Source: Acinetobacter sp. Marseille-Q1618
Lineage (GTDB): Bacteria > Pseudomonadota > Gammaproteobacteria > Pseudomonadales > Moraxellaceae
Direction: 5' to 3'
Assembly: GCF_902809855.1 (NCBI RefSeq)
Contig: NZ_CADDWJ010000001.1
Span: forward strand, 124,001 to 188,000
DNA: 64,000 nt
The translations under genes were made by a program, and so were the position numbers. The stretch's first letter is position 1; every line of letters begins with the position of its first letter. Of this stretch, positions 1 to 8,579 are shown piece after piece. Below the pieces are notes generated by a model that was given only the letters and a program-made list of their open reading frames with translations, did no database searches and was not told the DNA's origin.

Positions 1-1477
1 TGGCATATTTACTTCCATGTAGTTCATCTGCAAAACTAAAGTTATCAGGACGGATAGAAGCTTGTTTATTTTCTAAGGTTGCTTTCCAAGAGTAGCCTGT
101 CGGATTGTTAATTTTCCGTCCTTTGTATTGATCCTTCGGTAGATTGATTTGTGCGAAATCTAATACGGTTGGCAATATATCAAGTACAGAAGCAAAACCA
201 TGATAGTGGCTTTGAGCTTGTTTTTGATTTGGAAGTTTAATGAGTGCAGGGGCTGTGGTTGCTCCTTCACCTGCAGTATCTTTCCAGAGGTGGAAAGGTG
301 CAGCACTCACTTCTGCCCAACGTGGTCCAATGTAATGATAAGATTGATCTGTACCTACCGCAGCTAAAGAATGATCAAAGAGTTTATTATCCGCTCCGCC
401 ACGTACAAAGCCTTCCGCGCCATTATCTGAAACAAAGAAAATCAATGTGTTGTCATACTGACCATTGGCTTTTAAATATTGCACAATTCGACCAATATTA
501 TAGTCGAGGTTCTCTACCATGCCTGCATAGACTTCCATTTTTCGGGCTTCAATGGCTTTTTGTTCTGCTGTTAATTCATTCCATTTTGGATAGTTTGGAA
601 TATTGGTTGTGTCTAAAGGTTCGGCTGCTTGAAAGTTTTCAGGAATAATGCCGAGTTGTTTTTGACGAGCAATTCGATTATTTCGAATGATTTCATAGCC
701 AACGTCATATTTACCTTTATATTTGTCACTATATTGTTGGGGTGCTTGAATTGGCCAGTGTGGCGCAGTATAAGCAGCATAGGCAAAAAATGGCTTATCC
801 GATTTTTTATCATTTTCTAAGTATTGTAATAACTTATCTGTATAGAAGTCAGTCGAGAAGAAATTCTCAGGTAAAGCAGAAATTGGGACTTCTTTACCAT
901 CTTCTGTATAAGTTGCACCACGGTTATATCCACTCGGTGCATGTTTGAAGTGTAAATCTAAGCCTTGTAATAATGTAAAAGAATGATCAAACCCTTTGGC
1001 ATGTGCATTTGTTTCAGGTGTTAAACCTAAGTGCCATTTACCACTGATATAAGTTCGATAACCATTGTCACGTAAAACTTCAGCAATGGACAATGAGCGA
1101 TTATTTAAATACCCTTCATATCCAGCTTGATCACGTAAATGTTCAGGGGTTAACTCAGCCATTGCACCAATGCCTGCTTGATGGTGATCTGTACCTGAGA
1201 TTAACTGCGAACGCGTGGGTGAACAGGTAGGAGCAGTATGATAATCCGATAAGATTCGTCCTTCATTGGCAAGTGCATCAAGATTCGGTGTGTGGATTTC
1301 ACCACCAAATGCACCTAAATCAGAATAGCCTAAGTCATCTGCCATAATAAACAACACATTTGGTCTTTTCGGGGAAATGACTTCTGCCGTGTCATTGTCT
1401 TTATTATCATTACATGCTGTGAGATATGGCGTTAAAACTAATATGGAAATGAGCTGAACAATGGTTTTTCTTTTCAT
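1..1477 (-). CDS. Arylsulfatase lipoprotein, partial (C-terminus beyond left edge)
   Basis: A type I sulfatase that hydrolyses sulfate esters, probably at the periplasmic side. The protein starts MKRKTIVQLI and has a lipoprotein signal ending in LTAC (Cys22). A metal-binding MADDLGYSD segment lies near residue 47. The formylglycine motif CSPTR starts at Cys85, the residue that a maturase oxidises in this family. SGKWHLG and VSDNGAEG follow in family order. About 490 residues are present and the frame is still open at base 1, so the last part is missing. Reading, family and lipidation are clear; the substrate is unknown. It follows the rhomboid gene on the same strand with 180 bp and a stem-loop between, so it probably has its own promoter. 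It could feed sulfate to the cysDN pathway. Confidence 0.9.
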   Translation of the reverse strand, partial: MKRKTIVQLISILVLTPYLTACNDNKDNDTAEVISPKRPNVLFIMADDLGYSDLGAFGGEIHTPNLDALANEGRILSDYHTAPTCSPTRSQLISGTDHHQAGIGAMAELTPEHLRDQAGYEGYLNNRSLSIAEVLRDNGYRTYISGKWHLGLTPETNAHAKGFDHSFTLLQGLDLHFKHAPSGYNRGATYTEDGKEVPISALPENFFSTDFYTDKLLQYLENDKKSDKPFFAYAAYTAPHWPIQAPQQYSDKYKGKYDVGYEIIRNNRIARQKQLGIIPENFQAAEPLDTTNIPNYPKWNELTAEQKAIEARKMEVYAGMVENLDYNIGRIVQYLKANGQYDNTLIFFVSDNGAEGFVRGGADNKLFDHSLAAVGTDQSYHYIGPRWAEVSAAPFHLWKDTAGEGATTAPALIKLPNQKQAQSHYHGFASVLDILPTVLDFAQINLPKDQYKGRKINNPTGYSWKATLENKQASIRPDNFSFADELHGSKYA

Positions 1478-1610
1478 CTATGAAGGTCTGTTTTAAAGGG
1501 TTGTAGATAGACTAAAAGAAGGATTTAGGATAAAAAAATAATAAAAATTGAATTTTTTAGTATTTATATGTCTTAGCAAATAATATGAAATTGATATGTA
1601 AAACTGAGCA

Positions 1611-1644
1611 AATACTCATCCATTGGAACCAATGAATGAGTATT
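1611..1644 (-). terminator. Stem-loop downstream of the rhomboid gene
   Basis: A 16-bp hairpin, 1611-1626 with 1629-1644, contains one G-U pair when read on the minus strand. It sits just after the rhomboid stop. The following T-run is weak, so it could be a terminator or an RNA-stabilising end. Confidence 0.45.
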
Positions 1645-1657
1645 GTGTTGTTTAGAA

Positions 1658-2281
1658 TTAGAAAGAGGGAAACTGCATCAACTGACTTAAAAAATTTGGA
1701 ATGACTCTTGGTTCAATAATAATAGTCATGATCACACCATAAGCTGCACCCCACAAATGCGCACTATGATTGATATTTGAATTGCCTTTTTTACCTGACC
1801 AAATACTATAACCCACATATAACACTGCAAAAATAATCGCAGGAACAGGGATAAAAAAGACAAAAATTAATTTCCAAGGTTGAAATAAGATATAAGCGAA
1901 CAGTACCGCAGACACTGCACCTGAAGCGCCTAAACTTGCCCAATGGCTGTCATTTTTATGTTTTAAATAGCTTGGAAGTATTGCAAAGATTAAAGCACCC
2001 ATATAAAACAGCACAAAACCTAAGTCATATAAATATTGACGATAAAAACTTTCAATCACGCTACCAAAGAAAAACAAGGTAAACATATTAAACAGCAAAT
2101 GCATACCATCGGCATGAATAAAACCATGTGAGATAAAGCGGTCATATTGCGCTTTTTGCTGAATCGCAGGTGGCCAAAAGATCAGACGATCCATAACTTG
2201 GCGATTTGAAAAAGCAATTAGAGAAATGATCACGGTAATTAAGATAATCGTGATGGTATGATTAAAGGGTAAATGCAGCAT
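1658..2281 (-). CDS. Rhomboid family intramembrane serine protease
   Basis: Six-helix membrane protease of 207 residues that cleaves transmembrane helices inside the inner membrane. The catalytic serine lies in GASG (Ser120) and the catalytic histidine in SAHLWG (His175). The segment HADGMHLLFNM near residues 56-66 matches the conserved helix-2 region of rhomboids. Hydrophobic segments are visible at about 10-25, 62-78, 87-104, 117-133, 137-158 and 175-190. There is no extra domain, so it is a compact GlpG-like core without a cytosolic domain. The substrate cannot be inferred. It is transcribed away from nfuA and toward the sulfatase. Confidence 0.9.
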   Translation of the reverse strand: MLHLPFNHTITIILITVIISLIAFSNRQVMDRLIFWPPAIQQKAQYDRFISHGFIHADGMHLLFNMFTLFFFGSVIESFYRQYLYDLGFVLFYMGALIFAILPSYLKHKNDSHWASLGASGAVSAVLFAYILFQPWKLIFVFFIPVPAIIFAVLYVGYSIWSGKKGNSNINHSAHLWGAAYGVIMTIIIEPRVIPNFLSQLMQFPSF

Positions 2282-2444
2282 AAGTATGTATAAGGTAAAG
2301 GTAGAAGATCAATTTAACAGCAATTTAGCAGTTACACACGAGAAAATCATAGGCTTTAACATCAATTCCGACAAATTTAGTTGATTTTTTATCTTTTAGC
2401 CGCATCTTCAGTTAAAATAGCAGCTTCAGCTTGAGGAAATAGTT

Positions 2445-3083
2445 ATGTCGACTGAGAACACCAACACTGCAGTTGCAGAAGAACTTCCAAATTTATTGAT
2501 TACTCCGACTGCGCAAGAGTATTTAAAAGACTTGTTGGAGAAGCAAAACACTCCAGGGATTGGCGTTCGTGTATTTGTAGAAAATGCAGGCACGCCACGT
2601 GCTGAATGTTGTATGGCATATAGCGCTCCTGAAGAAGTAATTCCAACTGATTATCGTCAAGATTACGCAGACTTTCCAGCATTCATTGATACGCCATCTA
2701 TCCCATATTTGAAAGATGCTGTGATTGATTACAATAAAGACCGTTTTGGTGGGCAGTTAACGTTTCGTGCACCGAATTCAAAAGTTCCACGTGTTGGTCC
2801 AGATGCTTCGATTGAAGAGCGCATTACTTATGTGTTACAAGCCGAGATTAATCCAGGTTTAGCAGGGCATGGCGGTAACTGTGCGTTGGTTGAAGTGCTG
2901 GAAGATGAAGAACATGGTTTAACTGCTGTCCTTAAATTCGGTGGGGGTTGCCAAGGTTGTTCAGCGATTGATGTGACCTTAAAACAAGGTGTTGAGACCA
3001 CTTTAAAACAACATGTGCCTGAATTAATACGTGTGGTGGATCAAACTGACCATAGTCAAGCAGATGGTGCATATTTCAAATAA
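2445..3083 (+). CDS. nfuA: Fe-S biogenesis protein NfuA
   Basis: Carrier protein of 212 residues that binds a [4Fe-4S] cluster and hands it to target enzymes in the cytosol. The N-terminal part (about 15-115) is a degenerate A-type carrier domain. The C-terminal part (about 120-205) is a Nfu domain with GGGCQGC; Cys169 and Cys172 are the cluster ligands. Length and domain order match E. coli NfuA (191 residues) plus a short N-terminal extension. The start is supported by GAGGAAA about 6 bases upstream of ATG. It stands alone and ends at a strong hairpin terminator. Confidence 0.95.
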   Translation: MSTENTNTAVAEELPNLLITPTAQEYLKDLLEKQNTPGIGVRVFVENAGTPRAECCMAYSAPEEVIPTDYRQDYADFPAFIDTPSIPYLKDAVIDYNKDRFGGQLTFRAPNSKVPRVGPDASIEERITYVLQAEINPGLAGHGGNCALVEVLEDEEHGLTAVLKFGGGCQGCSAIDVTLKQGVETTLKQHVPELIRVVDQTDHSQADGAYFK

Positions 3084-3102
3084 TTTTTGAGCAAAATTGT
3101 TT

Positions 3103-3134
3103 AAAAAGCTTCTCAGATTGAGGAGCTTTTTTTT
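3103..3134 (+). terminator. Rho-independent terminator after nfuA
   Basis: A 12-bp stem (3104-3115 with 3119-3130, one G-T pair) and a 3-base loop, followed by a run of eight T from 3127. Confidence 0.85.
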
Positions 3135-3235
3135 GTTTAACGTTTTTTAAATGATTTATTTAAAAAAATAATAAACCTAAAAATATTTTCAAAAAATAAA
3201 TAATTTTGGGCAAAATCAAAATAAATTCTGTTTAA

Positions 3236-3254
3236 TATAATGAGAATTATTATC
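3236..3254 (+). promoter_or_regulatory. Fur box upstream of TonB-dependent receptor
   Basis: These 19 bases match the classical Fur consensus GATAATGATAATCATTATC at 16 of 19 positions (mismatches at 1, 9 and 13). Further ATTAT repeats continue to about 3265. The site is about 100 bases upstream of the receptor start, so iron repression of that gene is likely. Confidence 0.75.
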
Positions 3255-3352
3255 ATTATTATTGTAATTTAGATTTTATTTGTTACACTTAGTCACGAAA
3301 ACCACACTTTTTATCCTTTTTTAATCATTTTAAAACGTCGGGGGATGCTTTT

Positions 3353-5365
3353 ATGTCAAACCGTATTATCCAATCTGTGCTATCCATTTCTGTTCTATCC
3401 TTGATGATCGGACATGTTTATGCAGAAGATTCACAAGAAAATTCTAGTAATATTCAGTCACCCGTGCAATTAGATGAAATTGTAATGACAGCAAAAGGCT
3501 TTGAACAAAGTGCTAAGAAGGCTGCTGCTTCTATTTCTGTATTAACCCAAGCGCAAATTAATAAAAAAGCCTATCGAGATGTTACCGATGCTTTAAAAGA
3601 TGTACCGGGTGTGGTGGTCACAGGTGGAGGAAGTTCGAGTGATATTAGTATTCGCGGGATGGGAAGTGCTTATACGCTCATTTTAGTTGACGGTAAAAAA
3701 GTAAATACACGTGCTGTACGACCAAATAGTGATAATTCAGGTATTGAGCAAGGATGGTTACCAGGAATTGGTGCAATTGAACGTATTGAAGTGGTGCGTG
3801 GTCCAATGTCTGGTTTGTATGGTTCAGATGCGATGGGTGGGGTGATTAATATTATTACTAAAAAAACCTCACAAGACTGGACGGGTACAGTGAAATTAGA
3901 TTCAACATTGCAAGAAGATCATCACTCTGGAAATCTCTATCAAGCAAATGCTTATGTTTCTGGCGCTTTGATTGAAAATTTATTAGGGTTTAAAGCTAAT
4001 GGGACTTTTTCGCATCGTGAAGAAGACGAAATTATTGGTGGCTATAAAAAGCAAAGAATGCGTGCAGGTGGTGCCACATTAAGTTTCACGCCAAATGATT
4101 TGCATACACTGGATTTGACATATCAGCGTTCTATTCAAAATCGTGATGGTACTGTAGGAAAAACCATTGAAGACAAAGCCAATAAAAATGGTCCTGCAAC
4201 AAATGCTTATAATGATTATTACCGCACAGAATACACACTTAGCCATCAAGGCGAAATTGGGGCTGTTCGTACATCATCTTATATTCAACGTGAAGAAACT
4301 GACAATAAAACACGGGAAATGGAAGCGGTAAATACAACATTTAATACAATTAATCAGTTTTATTGGGGAGATCATGATCTGAGTTTTGGGGGCTCATATT
4401 TAAAAGAAGAATTAGATGATCAAGGAAATCAATTAATGATCAATGGTCAAAAAATCACAAGTCTAGACCGCTATAGTTGGGCATTATTTTTAGAAGATAA
4501 CTGGAGAATTTTTGAACCTTTTACCTTAACAACATCTATTCGTTTGGATGAAGATGAGAAATTTGGTAGTCATTGGAGCCCAAAAGTTTATGGGGTGTGG
4601 GAATTAAATAATGAATGGATTGTCAAAGGGGGTATTTCCACTGGATATAAAACACCAGCTTTAAGAGCAACCGTGCCGGGTTGGGGACAAGTAACAGGTG
4701 GTGGACTGAGTAATGGGGTAATTATTGGTAATGAAAATCTGAAACCTGAAAAAAGTGTCAACTATGAAATGTCTTTGAATTGGGCAAATAATAAAAACTT
4801 AAATGCCTCTTTAACTGTGTTTAATAGTGAATTTAAAGACAAAATTACTGAAGTAGGAAATTGTGATGTCAAAGTAAATACTGAATGTGTGCTTTTTGGC
4901 GAGCAGTTTGATTTTATCCGTACACGGGAAAATGTAGATAAAGCCAATATGCGTGGTGTTGAAGCAACTTTTGGTTGGAAAATGACACCTGATTTGAACT
5001 GGACTGCAAACTATACATTTACAGATACCGAGCAAAAAAGTGGGCAGTTTAAAGGTAAGCCTTTAAATGAAATGCCTAAACATATGTTTAATACCACACT
5101 CGACTGGCAAAGCACAGATCAAGTGAATATGTGGGGGCGTTATAACTTTAGAAGTGAAACCTCAGATTATTTAGGTCGTACCAGCATGTCACAAGGTAAA
5201 CCTGCCTATGGCATGATTGATATGGGAGTCAACTATAAACCAACCAGCCAAATTCAAATTGCTGCGGGTATTTATAATGTATTTGATAAGGAAATTGATA
5301 CAGCCACATATAGTTATGTGTTAGATGGTCGTCGTTATAATTTGGGTGTGACTTATAATTTTTAA
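3353..5365 (+). CDS. TonB-dependent siderophore receptor, CirA/FepA-like
   Basis: Outer-membrane receptor of 670 residues for ferric siderophore uptake, powered by TonB. A signal peptide ends near residue 24 (HVYAED). A TonB-box-like LDEIVMTA lies at about 42-49. The plug domain follows, with DALKDVPGVVV, ISIRGMG and ERIEVVRGPMSGLYGSDAMGGVINI, and then a beta-barrel that ends with a terminal phenylalanine (GVTYNF), as expected for BAM-dependent insertion. The layout resembles CirA/FepA-type catecholate receptors, but the ligand is inferred only. A Fur box upstream and a terminator downstream suggest single-gene, iron-regulated expression. No siderophore synthesis or periplasmic transport genes lie nearby. 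Confidence 0.9.
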   Translation: MSNRIIQSVLSISVLSLMIGHVYAEDSQENSSNIQSPVQLDEIVMTAKGFEQSAKKAAASISVLTQAQINKKAYRDVTDALKDVPGVVVTGGGSSSDISIRGMGSAYTLILVDGKKVNTRAVRPNSDNSGIEQGWLPGIGAIERIEVVRGPMSGLYGSDAMGGVINIITKKTSQDWTGTVKLDSTLQEDHHSGNLYQANAYVSGALIENLLGFKANGTFSHREEDEIIGGYKKQRMRAGGATLSFTPNDLHTLDLTYQRSIQNRDGTVGKTIEDKANKNGPATNAYNDYYRTEYTLSHQGEIGAVRTSSYIQREETDNKTREMEAVNTTFNTINQFYWGDHDLSFGGSYLKEELDDQGNQLMINGQKITSLDRYSWALFLEDNWRIFEPFTLTTSIRLDEDEKFGSHWSPKVYGVWELNNEWIVKGGISTGYKTPALRATVPGWGQVTGGGLSNGVIIGNENLKPEKSVNYEMSLNWANNKNLNASLTVFNSEFKDKITEVGNCDVKVNTECVLFGEQFDFIRTRENVDKANMRGVEATFGWKMTPDLNWTANYTFTDTEQKSGQFKGKPLNEMPKHMFNTTLDWQSTDQVNMWGRYNFRSETSDYLGRTSMSQGKPAYGMIDMGVNYKPTSQIQIAAGIYNVFDKEIDTATYSYVLDGRRYNLGVTYNF

Positions 5366-5384
5366 AGTTTAATTGATTAAAAAT

Positions 5385-5429
5385 ACCATACATTAAACTC
5401 ATCAAGCCTTTATGTATGGTCAATATTTT
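5385..5429 (+). terminator. Hairpin after the TonB-dependent receptor
   Basis: A 9-bp stem, 5385-5393 with 5412-5420, extended by three pairs across a bulge, has T-rich sequence at 5424-5429. It probably ends receptor transcription. Confidence 0.5.
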
Positions 5430-5437
5430 TACTAAGA

Positions 5438-5471
5438 AAAACACGTAAATATTAAGATATTTACGTGTTTT
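5438..5471. terminator. Bidirectional terminator between convergent genes
   Basis: A perfect 15-bp stem (5438-5452 with 5457-5471) and a 4-base loop, with A and T runs on its two sides, lies between the receptor and the unknown gene that converges on it. Confidence 0.75.
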
Positions 5472-5488
5472 AAAATAAGTAAATTAGA

Positions 5489-6496
5489 CTAGGCATCATC
5501 TATCTTGAGTATCTTTAAAGTTTGCTCAGAATAATAAAACTTCTCTAAATAGAATCGAGCACGGGTTCTGAGTTGTTCTGATGAAATAAGATGTTGAATA
5601 ATTGGACTAAGTAAATTTTTTAATTCACTTTCAATCAATGCTTCATCAATATTTAAATCACGTAATAATAAATCAAAAGGGCGTTCTTGATTACGAATGT
5701 ACCATGCATATACACCATCATGAACTTGTTGTTGAAGATAATCCGTTTGGCGCAAATGCTCCCAAACTTCATGCCCCATACCTACGGTATTTGGCAAATC
5801 ATTTACTTCGACATAATTACGCACAACATTTAAAGGCTGCTTTTTGATTTTATGCCACAAGTTTGCTTGGAAATGATAGAGCTTATCATCATCAAAATGT
5901 TGGTTAATCACTTGCTCACTGAGTTGACTGATCTTGATGATATTTTTTTGTAAATAATGTTTTACTGTGTCATCTAAATTGGTATCCGTTACCGTTTCTA
6001 ATACGGATTTGCCCATTTTCATAAAGCGCCCAACGCCTGGCACTTTTTTACTCATGACTGAATTATCCATATAATCTTGGATTGAGTGATGAATCAATTG
6101 CGTAAGCATCACTGAAAATGCAGGGTTATTCACGACTCTATGAATCAATGCCTTACGATGCGAAGACTTGCTTGCAACGTATTGCGCAATTTTATCAATG
6201 GTTTTGACAGGGACAATATCTTCGATATTTGTATTGTCATTACTTGGATGAATCAGCGCAAAACGGATATGTTCCCAAATTTGCTCAATTAAAAACACAC
6301 TTGCAGGTGTGGCTAAAATTTGTTTTTGCAACAATTGGTTGATTTGCTCAAAACTCCAAATATTTTGCAGAGTTTGCTTTCTAAACCAAAGATAAAATTC
6401 TTTAAATTCAGTTTGAATGCTTTCAGGCTGAGCAAATTCTTGATCTAAAAAAGCCAGTTGCGCATCGATTAATTGTTCAATTACTGGATGAGTCAT
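5489..6496 (-). CDS. Conserved hypothetical protein, helix-rich, 335 residues
   Basis: I do not recognise the family. The protein is cytosolic in appearance: no signal peptide, no membrane segment, almost all predicted helix, with many Gln, His and Leu residues. A central glycine/lysine stretch, SKKVPGVGRFMKMGKSV (about 145-161), could be an amphipathic or membrane-contact segment. The start has AAGG about 9 bases upstream. It begins 14 bases after the stop of the exported hydrolase gene, so the two are likely co-transcribed and may share a role in lipid handling. That link is inference from spacing only. Confidence 0.6.
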   Translation of the reverse strand: MTHPVIEQLIDAQLAFLDQEFAQPESIQTEFKEFYLWFRKQTLQNIWSFEQINQLLQKQILATPASVFLIEQIWEHIRFALIHPSNDNTNIEDIVPVKTIDKIAQYVASKSSHRKALIHRVVNNPAFSVMLTQLIHHSIQDYMDNSVMSKKVPGVGRFMKMGKSVLETVTDTNLDDTVKHYLQKNIIKISQLSEQVINQHFDDDKLYHFQANLWHKIKKQPLNVVRNYVEVNDLPNTVGMGHEVWEHLRQTDYLQQQVHDGVYAWYIRNQERPFDLLLRDLNIDEALIESELKNLLSPIIQHLISSEQLRTRARFYLEKFYYSEQTLKILKIDDA

Positions 6497-6510
6497 AAAT
6501 TAAACCTTGA

Positions 6511-7539
6511 TTATAAAATCTTTTGATCAGCCAAAGGATTTTTTTGCAATTGAACTTTATTTAAAAAAGTGAGATAGGCATCCACAACTTTTGTCGGCGC
6601 TTCCAATAACGGCATATGACCTACACGGTCTAACAGTACAGGTGTTTCGCTACGTTTAATAATTGTTTTCAATTCTTGAGCAACTTCTACATTGACGATT
6701 TGGTCTTGTTTTCCCCATAAAATTAATGTGGGGGCTTCAATATTTCTGACCATCGTTGCAAATGAAGTCGTAGTGTAGAGTTTATTTAAGGCATCCAGTT
6801 GATCAATGACTTTTTTATTATCTTGTGCTTTTAATATCAATAATTTCTCACGTTCATTGTTGATAATGCTCGGGGTGAAAGGAGGATTATACATGACTTT
6901 TTTCATGACAAAATTCAAATCCCCCGACTGTGCCACTAACAACTGTTTGAGATAGACAGGGTTTTTTAAGTAATTGGTATTGTTACTTTTAAACACACCA
7001 CCAGAACTCAGTAGAAATAAACTTTGCGTATCAAAAGGATATTGTGAGGCATAGAACATCGCAATCGAACCACCTAAGGAATGGCCAACCACATTTAAGT
7101 TATTTTGAATACGTGCAGCCTCAATAAAACGGCGCAATTGTTCTGTAACATTTGGAACAGAAACATCAAAATTTTCAGAAACTTGCGTGGTGCCTGCAAA
7201 AGGTAGATCAGGAATAACAACATGATAATATGGCGTAAGTTGCTGGGCCACATCATTCCATGTATCTCGACTGCTGCCTAAACCATGAATCAGCAAAATG
7301 GTAGGTTTACTACGATCACCACCTTCGCTATATGACCAAGCCACATCCCCTACACGTAACGTTTTACTCGATAGACCTGCCCAAGCTCTTTCTTCTTGTA
7401 ATATTTTTTGGTAATCAAGCGTTTCTGCTGCTGCATGTGCGTTGCTCAAGCCTACGCCAGATAAACCGATACCGATACTACTGAAAATAACTGCTGCTCT
7501 ACAAAATTTGAGAAAAGTTTTTGAGGGCATTTGAGGCAT
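6511..7539 (-). CDS. Exported alpha/beta hydrolase (lipase/esterase-like)
   Basis: Serine hydrolase of 342 residues from the chosen start. A Sec signal peptide spans about 1-36 and ends in NAHAAAE. The oxyanion-hole segment is IHGLGSS (about 84-90), the nucleophile elbow is GHSLGG (Ser154), an acidic residue lies in WGKQDQIV, and the catalytic histidine lies in VGHMP near the end. This is the layout of extracytoplasmic lipases and esterases; the substrate is unknown. Open sequence continues upstream to 7632, but the ATG at 7539 has AAGGA nine bases before it and begins the signal peptide, so I use it. It is first in an operon with the unknown 335-residue protein. Confidence 0.8.
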   Translation of the reverse strand: MPQMPSKTFLKFCRAAVIFSSIGIGLSGVGLSNAHAAAETLDYQKILQEERAWAGLSSKTLRVGDVAWSYSEGGDRSKPTILLIHGLGSSRDTWNDVAQQLTPYYHVVIPDLPFAGTTQVSENFDVSVPNVTEQLRRFIEAARIQNNLNVVGHSLGGSIAMFYASQYPFDTQSLFLLSSGGVFKSNNTNYLKNPVYLKQLLVAQSGDLNFVMKKVMYNPPFTPSIINNEREKLLILKAQDNKKVIDQLDALNKLYTTTSFATMVRNIEAPTLILWGKQDQIVNVEVAQELKTIIKRSETPVLLDRVGHMPLLEAPTKVVDAYLTFLNKVQLQKNPLADQKIL

Positions 7540-7851
7540 GTATCTGATTCCTTCTGAACAATTCATCATTATATAAAGCAAACACAAATTTTTGATGACC
7601 TTATTTCTGTAAAATCTTGGTATATTTTGCATAAGCTATTATTTTTAATAGATACTGTTTATAAAATAATCTGAAAATATGGTAAAAATGTTAAGTAATT
7701 CAAATTATTTGTTTATTGTGTAGATCATTTAAATAATAAAAGTATATTTGACTGAAAAATTAACATTTAACTTAAATTGTAACAGAGTTTATATTTAGTC
7801 AGTGACTTTCAAAAAACAGAAGATTAAAATAATTTAAAATTTAAAACATGA

Positions 7852-8478
7852 ATGGAAACCCGCATGCTAACTGCAGAAGAAGCTTTAGAACGTTTGAAAA
7901 AGGGCAACCAACGTTTTGTTAATGGTGAAACCAATCACACCAAGATGTTGTCACATCAACAACGTGCAGAAATGGCAGAAAGCCAAGAACCTTTTGCTAT
8001 TATTTTAGGTTGTTCAGACTCTCGTGTACCTGCTGAAATGGTATTTGATCAAGGTTTGGGCGATTTATTTGTGATTCGTGTTGCAGGGAATATTGTGGCA
8101 CCTTCGCAAGTCGGTAGCGTAGAGTTTGCGGCTGAAAGTTTTGGGTGTCCTGTGGTGATTGTGCTGGGTCATACACATTGTGGTGCGATTAGCTCTACCA
8201 TTAAGGCATTACAAAATCCACAAACACCACCGTCTGCAAACCTAATGTCGATTGTGAATCGTGTACGTCCATCTGTAGAAATTTTAATGCAAACCGAACT
8301 AAAAGATGATTTAGAAAAATTATCTAAGCATGCAGTTCGTGCCAATGTATTTGGGTCTGTTAATCAGCTTCGTCATGGTTCTGCAGTGTTAGAGAACTTG
8401 ATTGCCAAAGGTAAATTGAGAGTAGTAGGGGCTGAATATTCACTTGAAACAGGTGAAGTAGTTTTTTATGACTTTTAA
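7852..8478 (+). CDS. Beta-class carbonic anhydrase
   Basis: Zinc enzyme of 208 residues that interconverts CO2 and bicarbonate in the cytosol. Zinc ligands are visible as Cys54 in CSDSR (with the Asp56/Arg58 dyad), His107 and Cys110 in GHTHCGA. The length is normal for the bacterial family. No export signal is seen. An alternative ATG at 7864 has GGAAA five bases before it and may be the true start, which would remove four residues. The gene is divergent from the hydrolase operon and has its own terminator. Confidence 0.92.
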   Translation: METRMLTAEEALERLKKGNQRFVNGETNHTKMLSHQQRAEMAESQEPFAIILGCSDSRVPAEMVFDQGLGDLFVIRVAGNIVAPSQVGSVEFAAESFGCPVVIVLGHTHCGAISSTIKALQNPQTPPSANLMSIVNRVRPSVEILMQTELKDDLEKLSKHAVRANVFGSVNQLRHGSAVLENLIAKGKLRVVGAEYSLETGEVVFYDF

Positions 8479-8495
8479 ACTTTTCTAATGATTTT

Positions 8496-8518
8496 AAGAC
8501 CTCACTAAGAGGTCTTTT
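8496..8518 (+). terminator. Terminator after carbonic anhydrase
   Basis: An 8-bp stem (8496-8503 with 8509-8516) and a 5-base loop, ending in TTTTATTTTAT. Confidence 0.75.
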
Positions 8519-8536
8519 ATTTTATCTTCTAAAAAT

Positions 8537-8564
8537 AAAAAATCCCACTTTCGTGAGATTTTTT
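8537..8564 (-). terminator. Terminator after FadL-like porin
   Basis: The stem reads on the minus strand as AAATCTCAC, a GAAA loop and GTGGGATTT (one G-U pair), followed by T-rich sequence. Confidence 0.7.
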
Positions 8565-8579
8565 ATTGGTTTAAATCAC

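Noticed and set aside
244..948. Several plus- and minus-strand open frames
   Set aside because: They lie opposite or out of frame within the sulfatase gene, whose motifs are clear, and have no protein-like features.
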